This document shows, one piece after another, positions 17,134-26,696 of a stretch of DNA of 64,000 nucleotides. The position numbers were made by a program, and so were the translations under genes. Numbering within the stretch: the first letter of the stretch is position 1; each line of letters opens with the position of its first letter. The stretch is from positions 11,285 to 75,284 of the forward strand of contig DATKZS010000071.1 in NCBI GenBank assembly GCA_035527835.1, read 5' to 3'. The stretch comes from DATKZS01 sp035527835 [NCBI: bacterium] (GTDB taxonomy: Bacteria > RBG-13-61-14). Below the pieces are notes generated by a model that was not told where the DNA came from, made no database searches, and saw only the letters and a program-made list of their open reading frames with translations.

Positions 17134-18504
17134 ATGATTACACTTAAGTCAATTCAGGCGGCCCAGGCCAAGTACCTGCCGGCGGGGTCCCTGCGCAACC
17201 GCTTGGCCACGGGCACCTTCTGGTCCCTGACGGGGAGCACGTTTAACCAGTTTCTGAGCTTAGCCGGCTCGATCATTTTCGCGCGCATCCTCGGCAAGTC
17301 GGTATACGGTGAATGGGGGATCATCTTCCAGACCGTAAGCATGTTCGGCGTCTTTGCCGCGATGGGGCTGGGGCTCACCACCAATAAGCACATCGCCCAG
17401 TTGCGCAACTCCGACCCGGAGCGGGCCGGCCGCATTATCGGCATGACTTGGATGGTGGCGTGCGTGACCGGCGGCCTGGTCGGCGGGTTCTTCCTGATCT
17501 TCGCCCCTTATGTGGCCACCCATATCATCAACGCCCCCCACTTGGCCGTGGAATTGCGGATCGCGGGCGTGGTGCTCTTTATCTATGCTCTTAATTCGTC
17601 CCAAACCGGCGGCCTTTCAGGGTTCGAGGCGTTCAAGACGCTGGCCATCCTCCGCTTCATCATGGGACTGGTCCAATTTCCCGCGTCCATCGCCGGCGTA
17701 TATTTCTGGGGCTTGCGGGGCGCGGTCATGGTACAGGCCGCAATATCCATCTTCTCCTGGTTGGTATATCATCTGGTCTTTCGATGGGAGGCGAAAAAGG
17801 CGGGGCTCAGGATTTCATTCAGGAACCTCCGCTCCGAGTTACCGGTACTATGGAGTTTCTCCCTGCCCTCCTTGCTCACCAATTTCACTTTTATCTTCGC
17901 GATGTGGGTGATCAACACATTTCTCGTCAACCAGGCCGGCGGCTACGCTGATCTGGGCCTGTTCAAGGCGGCGAACCAATGGCGGATGGCCCTGCTCTTC
18001 ATTCCCACCGTCATCGGCCAGACCATCATCCCGATGTTGTCCAACACCATGGGCGAAGGGGAAAAACGATCAGTGCTGAAAATTTTCTGGGGAAGCATAG
18101 GCATCAACGGGCTGGCCAGCCTTATCCCGGGAATCGGATTGGTCCTCTTGAGTCCGTGGATCATGTCCCAATACGGTGAAGGGTTCCGGGAGGGTTGGCC
18201 GGTGATGGTCGTTTGCATCGGCACCGCCGTGCTGATTTCGATCCTTTCACCGGTGGGAACCGTGATCGTGGCTTCGGGCAAGATGTGGGTCGGGTTCATC
18301 TTGAACCTGGCCTGGGCCGTGACGCTGATCATAGCGGCCATTCTGTTCCTGCCGTTGGGAGCCATGGGATTGGCCCTGGCCTATTTGGTCGCATATCTTC
18401 TTCACGGGGCATGGACGTGGCTGTACGCCTATTTCGCCATTTTGAGAAAAAATGCCGGGATCCATGATTTGCCCCGGCTTGTGGTCCCCGACCAAGGGGA
18501 ATAG
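17134..18504 (+). CDS. Polysaccharide flippase (Wzx, MOP superfamily)
   Basis: A 456-residue inner-membrane protein with 12-14 hydrophobic segments. It fits the Wzx branch of the MATE/MOP exporters: it starts RNRLATGTFWSLTGSTFNQFLSLAGSIIFARILGK in segments typical of the family, and LGKSVYGEWGI follows the first helix. The role is flipping the undecaprenyl-linked repeat unit to the periplasm for the Wzy polymerase. The length is normal and the frame is open. A stub with the same N-terminus lies about 1 kb upstream at 16116. Confidence 0.92.
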   Translation: MITLKSIQAAQAKYLPAGSLRNRLATGTFWSLTGSTFNQFLSLAGSIIFARILGKSVYGEWGIIFQTVSMFGVFAAMGLGLTTNKHIAQLRNSDPERAGRIIGMTWMVACVTGGLVGGFFLIFAPYVATHIINAPHLAVELRIAGVVLFIYALNSSQTGGLSGFEAFKTLAILRFIMGLVQFPASIAGVYFWGLRGAVMVQAAISIFSWLVYHLVFRWEAKKAGLRISFRNLRSELPVLWSFSLPSLLTNFTFIFAMWVINTFLVNQAGGYADLGLFKAANQWRMALLFIPTVIGQTIIPMLSNTMGEGEKRSVLKIFWGSIGINGLASLIPGIGLVLLSPWIMSQYGEGFREGWPVMVVCIGTAVLISILSPVGTVIVASGKMWVGFILNLAWAVTLIIAAILFLPLGAMGLALAYLVAYLLHGAWTWLYAYFAILRKNAGIHDLPRLVVPDQGE

Positions 18505-18555
18505 GAGTCGGTTGATGGCGACGACCAGTCCTGTTGGCTCATTGGGGAAACGCTG

Positions 18556-19521
18556 ATGGAAAGCCCGCGCCCCGCGACGGGCGACATGGAGGAAAGCATG
18601 GAAATCGCGTTACCGCCCCTGCTCCACTCCCGGCGGGTGGGAGCCCAGCCCCAATGTGACCATTCCCGGCTCCGGCGGCGCCCATGCCCCGTATGCGGGG
18701 AGGATCAACCGTTCTGCATCCGCCCCGACGGGCTCAGGGTCAGTCAGTGCGGAACGTGCGCCATGATTTACCTCGCCGACGTTCCCGCGAAAGAGGAGAT
18801 CGCGGCATATTACCGGAGTTACGTGGGTTCCAAGGGCTATCCCCAGCGCCACCGCCTCTCCACCCGGGAATTGATCTCCCGGTCCAAGCTCGACCTCTAC
18901 GTCCGCGTCCTGGAGACCACCGGCGGCCTCCACCGGCAATCGCTCCTGGAAATCGGCAGCGCCTATGGCCGGTTTCTCCAGGTCTGCGCGCATCAGGGAG
19001 CGGAAGCGGCCGCGGTGGAAACCGATGATGACGCCCGCCGGTTTTTGACGGAGCTGGGGTATGAGGCCAGCGAGAAGATAAACGATGCCGCGCGCTATGA
19101 CATCGTATGCGCCCTTCAGCTCCTGGAGCACCTGCCGGACCCGGGGGCCATGTTGGCCCAGGCGGCCCGGGTGCTGAAGCAGGACGGCCGCCTCCTCGTG
19201 AGCCTGCCCAACGGCGGCGAGGCCGATAAGCAGGGCCCAACCTGGGTGGGTTTCCGGCTGGACTTCGAGCATCTTAATTATTTCAGCCTCAAGTCCCTGG
19301 GCCGCTTGCTGGGCCGACACCAACTCTACATCGAACAATTCTGGGAGCACTCGCAGCCGTCCCTGGCCCGCACCATCGGCGCGCCGCCCCGCCCGATCAC
19401 GCTCCTGCGGCGGCTCTACGGCAAGGCCCTGGCCTTAAGACACCAGTTGCAGCCGGGCCTTCAGGTCCCCGATCCCAGGCAGGGTTCCTTTGTCCTCACG
19501 GTACTGGCCAGGCGGGCGTGA
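18556..19521 (+). CDS. SAM-dependent methyltransferase with N-terminal Cys motif
   Basis: 321 residues. An N-terminal zinc-ribbon-like segment CPVCGE...QCGTC (about 37-61) precedes the Rossmann domain, where SLLEIGSAYGRFLQV is motif I (about 131-145). YDIVCALQLLEHLPDPGAML is the motif IV/V region. This pattern resembles the Methyltransf_23 family with a Cys-rich head seen in C-methyltransferases and many polysaccharide loci. It ends at the start of the next methyltransferase with a four-base overlap. Confidence 0.85.
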   Translation: MESPRPATGDMEESMEIALPPLLHSRRVGAQPQCDHSRLRRRPCPVCGEDQPFCIRPDGLRVSQCGTCAMIYLADVPAKEEIAAYYRSYVGSKGYPQRHRLSTRELISRSKLDLYVRVLETTGGLHRQSLLEIGSAYGRFLQVCAHQGAEAAAVETDDDARRFLTELGYEASEKINDAARYDIVCALQLLEHLPDPGAMLAQAARVLKQDGRLLVSLPNGGEADKQGPTWVGFRLDFEHLNYFSLKSLGRLLGRHQLYIEQFWEHSQPSLARTIGAPPRPITLLRRLYGKALALRHQLQPGLQVPDPRQGSFVLTVLARRA

Positions 19522-20270
19522 TGCCGGACCATCCTCATTCTCCCGAGCAGGTGTTTGACGGTCTGTGGGCCAAGGCCAGGTTAGACAAAATGGCGGCCGC
19601 CCGCACCTCCTCCTGGATGCCCCCGTTCCTCCGCGAGCTGGCGCCGGGGCCGGGCAGGAGTTTCCTCGAAGTCGGCTGCGGCACCGGAAAAATATCGCTT
19701 ATGCTGACGCAGGCCGGCGCTCAATGCACCCTTATTGATCTTGCTCCGAATGCGCTGGAGCTGGCGACGAAGGTTTACCGGGGAGAGGGGCGGGAGGCGG
19801 CTTTTTGCCTGGGAGACATGTTCCATCTCCCCTTCGCGGACGCCAGCTTCGACGTGGTCTGGAACACCGGGGTGCTCGAGCACTTTGATGAGGCGGGGAC
19901 GGCCGCCGGATTGGCCGAGATGTGCCGGGTATGCCGTCCGCAAGGGAAGGTGGTGGCGGCAACGCCGTCATCCCGCGCCTTGATATATCGCCTGGGGAAA
20001 TGGTGGAGGATGAAGAAAGGCACATGGCCGTATGGGTTTGAGCGTCCGATCCGGACGCTCCGCAAAGCCGCGCCGCCGGGGTGGCGCCGCGTGAGGGAGT
20101 ATCAAATCGGGACCGCCTCCCAGGTCCATTTCTGGCCTTTTCGAGGCCAGAGAGCGTTGACCACGATCGTGGGCTCCCTTGCCGGGTCCGAGGAGCGGCG
20201 GCCCTGGCTGGGCAGGATTTTGGGAGGATACCTCCTGGTCTCGGTGCTGCAGGTCGAGGACGCCCCATGA
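19518..20270 (+). CDS. Class I SAM-dependent methyltransferase
   Basis: 250 residues. Motif I FLEVGCGTGKISL (about 50-62), TLIDLAPNALELA (motif II), and FDVVWNTGVLEHF (about 113-125) are the hallmarks of a Methyltransf_11 enzyme. The C-terminal segment is rich in Trp and Arg. It is coupled by four-base overlaps to genes on both sides, so it is co-translated with the upstream methyltransferase and the CgeB-like glycosyltransferase. The acceptor sugar is unknown. Confidence 0.85.
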   Translation: MMPDHPHSPEQVFDGLWAKARLDKMAAARTSSWMPPFLRELAPGPGRSFLEVGCGTGKISLMLTQAGAQCTLIDLAPNALELATKVYRGEGREAAFCLGDMFHLPFADASFDVVWNTGVLEHFDEAGTAAGLAEMCRVCRPQGKVVAATPSSRALIYRLGKWWRMKKGTWPYGFERPIRTLRKAAPPGWRRVREYQIGTASQVHFWPFRGQRALTTIVGSLAGSEERRPWLGRILGGYLLVSVLQVEDAP

Positions 20271-21268
20271 GACGAGTGCTCCATCTGGGCAGCTACCTTC
20301 ATGGGGTCAACGACATCGTATATCTCATGCGGCAAGACCTTACGCCCTTGTGCGAGCTGACGGCGGTGGACATGCGGTTATATCCGGGCCGGTGGCGGTA
20401 TTGGCCCTTGCACCGGCCGTTGGTGGAGCCGGAAGGCAAGGTCAATTGGATTCGGCCGGAGAGAATAGGCCGCATCATCGCCCGGGCCAGGCCGGAGGCG
20501 ATCATCTGCAACGCGGGCGGGCTCTCTTTCCGGCCCGAGCATCACCAGCGCCTCGCGGATCAAGGGATTATCCGCGTGGGCATCGCCCTTTCCGACCCCG
20601 ATGTGTTCCCGGACCACGGCCGGCTCTTCGCCCGTTATTTCGACCTTTTTTATACCAACGCCGAAAAATCCCTGGCTGATTATCAAGCCATCGGCGTCCG
20701 GGCGCGGCTGCTTCGATTTGCGGGCTCGCCGCGGCTGCATCGTCCCCGGCCCGAAGTCCCCCGCACCTGCGACGTGGTGGTGGTGGGAGGCGCCCGGCCG
20801 GACCGGAGAGAGTTGGTTGATAAACTTCGCTCCGCGGGCTTTTCCGTGGGCTTGTTCGGCAGGGGCTGGAATTCTCCGCCCCGGCGGGACGTGATCGTAA
20901 GGGGCGAGTCCCATGTTCAGGCCATCAATTCGGGCAAGATTTACCTCTCCTTCAGCCAGACGATGGCCGGCTACATTAATATCAAGGTTGGCATTTTCGA
21001 GGCGGCGGCCTGCGGCGCGTGTATCCTGACGGAGAAATTTCCGGAAATGGAGTCATGTTTTGAATATGGCCAGGAGATCCTGGGCTATACCAGCCACGAT
21101 GAGGCCGTTGAACTGGTAAGGACCTATATCGCCGACCCGGAGCGGCGCCAGGAAATCGCGGATAATTGCTACCGCCGTTTCGGGGCCGAACACACCTGGA
21201 ATCGCCGCTGGGAACAGGTGTTGACCGACCTTGAACGGACGATGGCGAGCGCCCCGGAAACCAAATGA
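20267..21268 (+). CDS. CgeB-like glycosyltransferase
   Basis: About 333 residues. The C-terminal half has the features of the Glyco_trans_1_2 (CgeB/YkvP) family: VVVVGGARPDRRELVDKL, then SKIYLSF-like NSGKIYLSFSQT, then NIKVGIFEAAACGACILTEKFPEME. In these enzymes the last glutamates hold the nucleotide-sugar. The ATG at 20267, overlapping the upstream stop by four bases, was chosen over an earlier in-frame start that would run deep into the previous gene. It resembles the 28336 protein only at family level. Confidence 0.8.
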   Translation: MRRVLHLGSYLHGVNDIVYLMRQDLTPLCELTAVDMRLYPGRWRYWPLHRPLVEPEGKVNWIRPERIGRIIARARPEAIICNAGGLSFRPEHHQRLADQGIIRVGIALSDPDVFPDHGRLFARYFDLFYTNAEKSLADYQAIGVRARLLRFAGSPRLHRPRPEVPRTCDVVVVGGARPDRRELVDKLRSAGFSVGLFGRGWNSPPRRDVIVRGESHVQAINSGKIYLSFSQTMAGYINIKVGIFEAAACGACILTEKFPEMESCFEYGQEILGYTSHDEAVELVRTYIADPERRQEIADNCYRRFGAEHTWNRRWEQVLTDLERTMASAPETK

Positions 21269-22434
21269 AAATGATGAGAGGAACTATTGAGACGCCGGTC
21301 CTGATAATGGGAGATTATGGCACGGGAAATGTCGGCGATGATGTGTTGATGACGGTGACCACCAGGATCGCCCTGGATTGCCTGGGGAACTCGGGGGTGG
21401 CGGTGAATATCGGCAAACCGGAGCAGGTCCCGGAGTGGGCGGCCCCGGCCCGATACATCTCCCTTGTTGATTATCAAGTCATCAAGGCACGAAACTTGAT
21501 CTATGGGGGAGGCGGTCAGTTCTTCAGCTTTCTGAACGTGGGCAAAATAAAGAAGCGGACCTTCAGGCAGCGCCTTGCCCGCATATTCAGGGGAGAGGTG
21601 GGAAAGGAACAGTTCAAGAAGTGGCTGCATGACACGACCCTTGGCTCTTCGTATTCCCTGGAAGCGTCCCGTCATGGGGCTTTTTGCGTGGGCGTCGGCC
21701 CCTTTGAAGCCGGGCATCCCCTCAACGAGGCCGCCTGGCAAAAGCTTTCGCGCTGCGAACTGCTGATCGTGCGGGATGCCATGAGCCATCAACTTTGCGT
21801 GCAGGCGGGCCTCTCCCACGCGCTTGTCCGCACCGATGCTTGTTTCCTGCGGGAACTGTGGCTCGACGACTCTCCCCTGGAAACGAAAGCAGGGAGCGGC
21901 CGGGTGGCGGTCATCTTCCGCTCCTGGCGTCACGATCCGGCGGGAGATGCTTACCTGTCGCCTCTGCGCAACGTCGTGGGCAGGCTCCGCGCCGAGGGAC
22001 TGAAGGTGACCCTGGTCTCTCTCGCGCGGATAAAGGATAAGGAACTGATCGAGGCCTGGAGCGACGAGGAGATCATAGTCTACGATCCGTTCAAGCAATC
22101 CCCTTCCCGGTTCACCCGCTCCCTGGCCGGGTCTTTTGATCTGGTGGTCTCCGCCCGCGCGCACGGGATCATGTTGCCGGCCTTGCTCGGGACCCCAGGG
22201 ATTTGCGTGGGATTGGAACCGAAACTGGAAAACGTCCATAAGATGCTGCCGCTGGGGACGAGGTACTGGGGGCCGCCATTCTCGGAACCGGAACTCGTGG
22301 ATCAGGTTCTGGACATGTTGGAGCATGGCGAGCAAGCCCGGATCAATTTGCAGCGGGAGGTCCAGGCGAATCAAGCACTGGCCCGCCGGGCCCGGCGCGA
22401 GCTGGAATTATTTCTCCGGGAAGGCGGGCCGTGA
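21265..22434 (+). CDS. Polysaccharide pyruvyl transferase family protein
   Basis: 389 residues, similar to the WcaK/CsaB family that adds ketal-linked pyruvate to sugars. The N-terminal MGDYGTGNVGDDVLM corresponds to the G-x-x-N-x-G-D signature, NLIYGGGGQFF follows, and VVSARAHGIMLPALLGTP (about 293-310) is the conserved R-x-H-G segment near the C-terminus. It would confer negative charge on the polymer. The start overlaps the previous stop by four bases. A few members act on other substrates, so the reaction is probable, not certain. Confidence 0.85.
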   Translation: MKMMRGTIETPVLIMGDYGTGNVGDDVLMTVTTRIALDCLGNSGVAVNIGKPEQVPEWAAPARYISLVDYQVIKARNLIYGGGGQFFSFLNVGKIKKRTFRQRLARIFRGEVGKEQFKKWLHDTTLGSSYSLEASRHGAFCVGVGPFEAGHPLNEAAWQKLSRCELLIVRDAMSHQLCVQAGLSHALVRTDACFLRELWLDDSPLETKAGSGRVAVIFRSWRHDPAGDAYLSPLRNVVGRLRAEGLKVTLVSLARIKDKELIEAWSDEEIIVYDPFKQSPSRFTRSLAGSFDLVVSARAHGIMLPALLGTPGICVGLEPKLENVHKMLPLGTRYWGPPFSEPELVDQVLDMLEHGEQARINLQREVQANQALARRARRELELFLREGGP

Positions 22435-22532
22435 CCAGGCGGGGCCGCGGCCCTCGCCCGTGGCCCCGATGATCAAGGCCCAAGCGTTGGGGACGACAAG
22501 CCCTTCCCCTCAGGACTATCAAGGTTATTTGT

Positions 22533-23774
22533 ATGCGCATCCTTATGATAACGGAGCATTTTCCGCCCTGTGTTGACTCCGAGGCGATCGTGGCGGGCAA
22601 GCTGGCCAAGGCCCTGGTGGAGGCGGGAGTGGAGGTAGAGGTGGTGGCCGGCAATTTTGCGGGGACCGGCCGGGTGGTTTCCGATTCGCCGGGGTGGCGC
22701 AACGGCCTGGGCTCGGTGACCCGGCTCCGCTCGGGCGTGGTGGACTGGCGCCGGGATTATTGGGCCAAGCTCCGGCTGCTTAACGAGGCCGGCAACGCCT
22801 GGTCGCTGGCGGCCTATCGGGAGGGCCGGAGACTGCTCCGGGAAACTCGATTTGACTTATTGATCTCAAGGACTTGGTCCGTGATGGCCATGATCGCGGC
22901 CTGGCGCCTCCACCGGCCGGCCCTGCCCTGGCTGGCCGTGATCAATGATCCCTATCCGGAGAGCCTGGTCCCGGTGGGTCAGCAGCCCCTGCCCGCGACG
23001 GCCCGACTCCGCCAGGCCCTTCGCCGGCGCTTCACCAGGAAGGCCCTGGCCCGGGCCTCAGCCGTGGCGTTCCCGACCGACCGGCTGCGCCAATACATGG
23101 AGCGCAGGCTGGGGCTGGACCTCGCCGCCAAGTCCATCATCGTGCCCCACATCGGATGGAAAGCCCCGATCCGACGCCCCCTCGGCCAGGACCGCCGGGT
23201 CCTGAATTTGCTCCATTGCGGATACCTCAGCATCGCCCGTAACTCCGAGGCTTGGCTCCAGGCTTTCCACCAGGCCTTCAGCGAGCGGCCCGACTTGAAA
23301 AGCCGCGTTATGATCCACCAGATCGGGCCGATGCGGGACGCGGAGTTCGCCCGCAAGATCAAGGCCTATGAGCTGGAGGAAAATTTTTCCTTCCGCCCTA
23401 CCGTCGGCTATGAGGAAAGCCTCGAATACATGGCGGGGGCCGATGCGCTACTCCTGGTGGAGAGCGTGCTGGAGGAGGGCATCTTCCTGCCGTCCAAGTT
23501 CGCCGATTACGCCGGCTCGGGCCGGCCGATCATCATGTTCAGCCCGGAACGGGGCAGTATATCGGACCTGGTCGGGGGCTTCCGGCATCCGGGTTTTCTG
23601 GGCCAGAAGCCCGAGCAGGCGGCCCCCCGGCTCCGCGATTTCCTTTCGGCATGGAACCGCGGCGGCTCCCTCGATGATTATCGTTTCCCCGATCCCGACC
23701 GCTTCGCGCCCGCCGCGGTGGCCACGACGCTTCTGGACGAGCTCCGGCGCCGCTGGCCGGAGATGGGGCCATGA
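22533..23774 (+). CDS. Glycosyltransferase family 4-like, first of pair 1
   Basis: 413 residues with the two-Rossmann GT-B layout. The N-terminus MRILMITEHFPPCVDSEA is the acceptor-domain start typical of GT4 enzymes, and IIVPHIGW marks the linker region. The C-terminal donor domain has EEGIFLPSKFADYAGSGRPIIMFSPE in place of the usual E-x7-E segment. The adjacent gene at 23841 is clearly paralogous along its whole length (shared VPHIGW, PSKFADY, GGFRHPGFLGQ-type segments), so the two arose by tandem duplication and probably add successive residues. A 98-base gap precedes it. Confidence 0.85.
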   Translation: MRILMITEHFPPCVDSEAIVAGKLAKALVEAGVEVEVVAGNFAGTGRVVSDSPGWRNGLGSVTRLRSGVVDWRRDYWAKLRLLNEAGNAWSLAAYREGRRLLRETRFDLLISRTWSVMAMIAAWRLHRPALPWLAVINDPYPESLVPVGQQPLPATARLRQALRRRFTRKALARASAVAFPTDRLRQYMERRLGLDLAAKSIIVPHIGWKAPIRRPLGQDRRVLNLLHCGYLSIARNSEAWLQAFHQAFSERPDLKSRVMIHQIGPMRDAEFARKIKAYELEENFSFRPTVGYEESLEYMAGADALLLVESVLEEGIFLPSKFADYAGSGRPIIMFSPERGSISDLVGGFRHPGFLGQKPEQAAPRLRDFLSAWNRGGSLDDYRFPDPDRFAPAAVATTLLDELRRRWPEMGP

Positions 23775-23840
23775 TCGGGGAGCGCTGCTCCGGGGAGAGT
23801 CAATGTCCCAGCCGCCGGCAAGGTCCGCCCGGAAAGTAAA

Positions 23841-25040
23841 ATGCGTCTCCTGATGATCACGCCGAACTTCCCTCCCGAGGAGAACCCGGAGGCCGTGGTC
23901 AACTATAAGCTGGCGCTGGCGCTCTCCCAGGCGGGGGTGGAAATGACCGTGCTCACGCGGGAGCTGGACCGCGGCGAAAAAATTGACGAGTCCTGGCCGG
24001 CCGAGCTCGACGCGGGCGAGGTGGTCCGGATCGCCCGGCCCTGGCACATGCTGCCGGCGAGGGTCGTAAACAACCTGACCCGCGCCCGGATGCGCCAAGT
24101 CGCGATGACCTGGTTCGGGGGCCGGGCCTATGATGCGGCGCGCCGGCTGCTGCGCCGCGGTCGCTTCGATGCGGTGCTGAGCCGGTCCGGGACGGTTGAC
24201 GCCATCGCGGCCGTGTCTCATCTGCAACAGGAGTTCAAGCCGCGCTGGATCGCCGGCATCAACGATCCGCTCCCGCCATGTTTGTATCCGGCGCCCTATC
24301 ACGGGAGTGGAAGAAATTTACGGGAGCGTCTGGAGCTCAAATGGCTGAGAAAGGCCCTGTCCCGGGCGGACCAGGTCATGTTCCCGTGCGAGGCCCTGGG
24401 CCGCCACCTGGCCCGCGGCCTGGACCTGGATTTTCACGGCCGGATGCTGGTGGTCCCGCACATCGGGTGGTCCGCCGCCCCGGAAAAAACCAACCATCTG
24501 GAAATCCTTCATGCCGGGTCCGTGGGCGGGCCCCGCATCAGCGAGCCGTTCTTCGCCGCCCTCGCCCAGGCCTTGCGCGAATTCCCTTCCCTGGCCCGGG
24601 CGTTGCGCGTCACGTTCCTGGGCAAGGTGAATGACGATCTGGGCCGGGTCATCGCTCGATACGGCCTCTCCGACAATGTCCGGGTCGAGCCCCACCTCGG
24701 GTACGGCCCCAGCCTGCGCCGCATGGCCCAATCCCACTTGTTGCTGCTGATGGAGGCCACTCTTCAGGAAGGCATCTTTTTCCCGTCCAAGTTCGCCGAT
24801 TACTCGGCCGCGCAAAAGCCGCTGCTGCTGTTTTGTCCCGAGCGGGGAACCATCTCGGACTTCGTCGGCGGCTATGAGCATCCCGGGTTCCTGGGCCAGA
24901 GCGAAGAGAAGTGCCGGGAGCGCCTGGCCCGGTTGTTCCATCTCCTGGAGCGCGGCGACAGCATCGCCGCCTACGCATATCCGCGTCCAGGAGACTTCGA
25001 TCCCGCGCGGGTGGCCCGCGAATTGATCGCAAGATTGTAG
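23841..25040 (+). CDS. Glycosyltransferase family 4-like, second of pair 1
   Basis: 399 residues, homologous throughout to the 22533 product. It begins MRLLMITPNFPPEENPEA, has VVPHIGW in the middle and LQEGIFFPSKFADYSAAQKP in the donor domain, then GGYEHPGFLGQ. The two differ most in the acceptor domain, which fits a change of acceptor specificity after duplication (inference). The gap to its paralogue is 66 bases, and the C-terminus ends close to a methyltransferase gene. Confidence 0.85.
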   Translation: MRLLMITPNFPPEENPEAVVNYKLALALSQAGVEMTVLTRELDRGEKIDESWPAELDAGEVVRIARPWHMLPARVVNNLTRARMRQVAMTWFGGRAYDAARRLLRRGRFDAVLSRSGTVDAIAAVSHLQQEFKPRWIAGINDPLPPCLYPAPYHGSGRNLRERLELKWLRKALSRADQVMFPCEALGRHLARGLDLDFHGRMLVVPHIGWSAAPEKTNHLEILHAGSVGGPRISEPFFAALAQALREFPSLARALRVTFLGKVNDDLGRVIARYGLSDNVRVEPHLGYGPSLRRMAQSHLLLLMEATLQEGIFFPSKFADYSAAQKPLLLFCPERGTISDFVGGYEHPGFLGQSEEKCRERLARLFHLLERGDSIAAYAYPRPGDFDPARVARELIARL

Positions 25041-25200
25041 CGGCCGCGCCTTGGCAAGTGGTTGCAGGGCGGACGATGGTCTTTTATGTTATGCTGGTGA
25101 TTGCGGACGCGGCGCCAGGGGTCGGAGCTTTCCCCGAGCGGGCCACCAGGCCTTGGCTCCAGAAAAGAATAATATTTCACCGGCGCCGGGAATTAGATCA

Positions 25201-25947
25201 GTGGTGGATTTCACGAGCCGATATTATCCGGAGAGCCGCTTCGGAGGGTTTGCCGACGTTGACGGCACGGTGGTGTTTTACACCCGCGTCAACAGTTTCA
25301 TCACCGCGGATTCCGTGGTGCTCGACGTGGGCTGCGGGGTGGGGGTTTACGGGAGCGACCCGGCCGGGACCAGAAGGAAGCTGCGCATCATGAAGGGCAA
25401 ATGCCTGAAGGTTATCGGCCTGGACGTGGACCCCCAGGCCCGGGAGAACCCTTTCCTCGATGAATTTCACCTGGTTGAGGAAGGCCCTTGGCCGGTGGAA
25501 GCCGGGTCCGTGGACGTCATCATCGCGGACAACATGCTCGAGCACGTCGCGGAGCCGGACCGGTTCTTCGCGGAATGCAACCGGGTCTTGAAAAAGGGGG
25601 GCCGGCTGTTTATAAGGACCCCCAACGTCTGGAGCTATTTCGGCTTGCTCTCGAGGCTGGTGCCCGACAAGTTCCACCACGGGTTCCTGGCCCGGATCAA
25701 ACACCCCCGCGAGGAATTCGACGTTTTTCCGACTTACTACCGATGCAACGGCATCAGGAAATTGAGGAAGCTCTTGCGCGCCCATGGTTTTGACGCATGC
25801 GTCTATGGCTACGAGGCCGAGCCCAAATACCTTTCCTTCTCGCGCGCCGCTTTTTTCCTGGGCGTGCTGCACCAGAGATACGCGCCCCGGTTCCTCAAGC
25901 TCGGCATCTTCGCCTTCGCCGAGAAGATCGAACACCAATGTCCGTGA
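25201..25947 (+). CDS. Class I SAM-dependent methyltransferase
   Basis: About 248 residues from the GTG at 25201. Motif I is VLDVGCGVGVYG, followed by VIGLDVDPQA and VIIADNMLEHVAEPDRF, then GGRLFIRTPNVWSYFG; this is a Methyltransf_11/23 pattern. The open frame continues upstream to 25051, but those 50 residues are compositionally odd (several Cys, Arg/Gly-rich) and unlike family members, so a start at 25201 or 25204 is preferred without a strong ribosome site. It overlaps the next methyltransferase by ten bases. Confidence 0.8.
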   Translation: MVDFTSRYYPESRFGGFADVDGTVVFYTRVNSFITADSVVLDVGCGVGVYGSDPAGTRRKLRIMKGKCLKVIGLDVDPQARENPFLDEFHLVEEGPWPVEAGSVDVIIADNMLEHVAEPDRFFAECNRVLKKGGRLFIRTPNVWSYFGLLSRLVPDKFHHGFLARIKHPREEFDVFPTYYRCNGIRKLRKLLRAHGFDACVYGYEAEPKYLSFSRAAFFLGVLHQRYAPRFLKLGIFAFAEKIEHQCP

Positions 25948-26669
25948 GCACTCTGATGGGACCTGAATATAAAGATAGAATCTATGAGCGATACGTCTCC
26001 AGCCGGGCCACGCCGGAGTGGTCAAGGGCGCGGGATTATTACCGGGTCCAGTTGTCCCGGTGGTTGCCAACCGAGTTTTCCTCGTCTATATTAGACTTGG
26101 GCTGCGGCCAGGGGGACCTGCTGGCGTTTCTCCTGGAGAGAGGATACGGCAGTGTCACCGGCGTTGACTTGAGCTCTGAACAAGCGGCGCTGGCACGCTC
26201 GCGGGCCCCGGGGGCCGAGATCGTCGAAATGGACTTGTTCGAGTTCCTGGCGGACGAGAGCGAGGCCTATGACTGTGTGACGGCGCTGGACTTGATCGAA
26301 CACCTGGAGAAGAAGGAGGTCATCCCTTTCTTGGACCTTGTTTACAAAGCGTTGCGCCCCGGGGGCCGGCTGATCCTGCAGACCCCGAACGCCGCCTCGC
26401 CGTGGGGAATGGCCGTGCGCTATGACGATTTTACCCATGACTGCTGCTTCACGCCGGGGGCCTTGGCTCAAGTGCTCGCCCTCGCGGGATTTGTTGATTT
26501 TCAGGCCCAGGAGACCGGCCCGGTTTTCAGGGGCATCATCAGCTCGGTCCGATATGTTCTATGGCGGCTCCTCATCCTGTTGCACCGTTTCTACAATCTG
26601 GTGGAGACGGGCGCGTCCAGGGAAGGGGTCTACACCCGAGTATTTCAATGCTCGGCCCGGAAAAAGTGA
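25938..26669 (+). CDS. Class I SAM-dependent methyltransferase
   Basis: About 243 residues. SILDLGCGQGDLLAFL (motif I, about 48-63), VTGVDLSSEQAALA (motif II), and YDCVTALDLIEHL (motif IV/V) place it in the Methyltransf_23 type. The ATG at 25938 overlaps the upstream stop by ten bases; an alternative ATG is at 25956. A longer open frame to 25797 lies inside the preceding gene and is not supported. It is the last of five methyltransferases in this locus. Confidence 0.82.
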   Translation: MSVSTLMGPEYKDRIYERYVSSRATPEWSRARDYYRVQLSRWLPTEFSSSILDLGCGQGDLLAFLLERGYGSVTGVDLSSEQAALARSRAPGAEIVEMDLFEFLADESEAYDCVTALDLIEHLEKKEVIPFLDLVYKALRPGGRLILQTPNAASPWGMAVRYDDFTHDCCFTPGALAQVLALAGFVDFQAQETGPVFRGIISSVRYVLWRLLILLHRFYNLVETGASREGVYTRVFQCSARKK

Positions 26670-26696
26670 CTTGGCCCCGGTGGAGAGATTCCGTTT

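Noticed and set aside
25051-25200. N-terminal extension of the methyltransferase at 25201
   Set aside because: The frame is open, but the residues are Cys/Arg/Gly-rich, unlike the family, and the sequence looks more like an untranslated gap with weak promoter-like bases.
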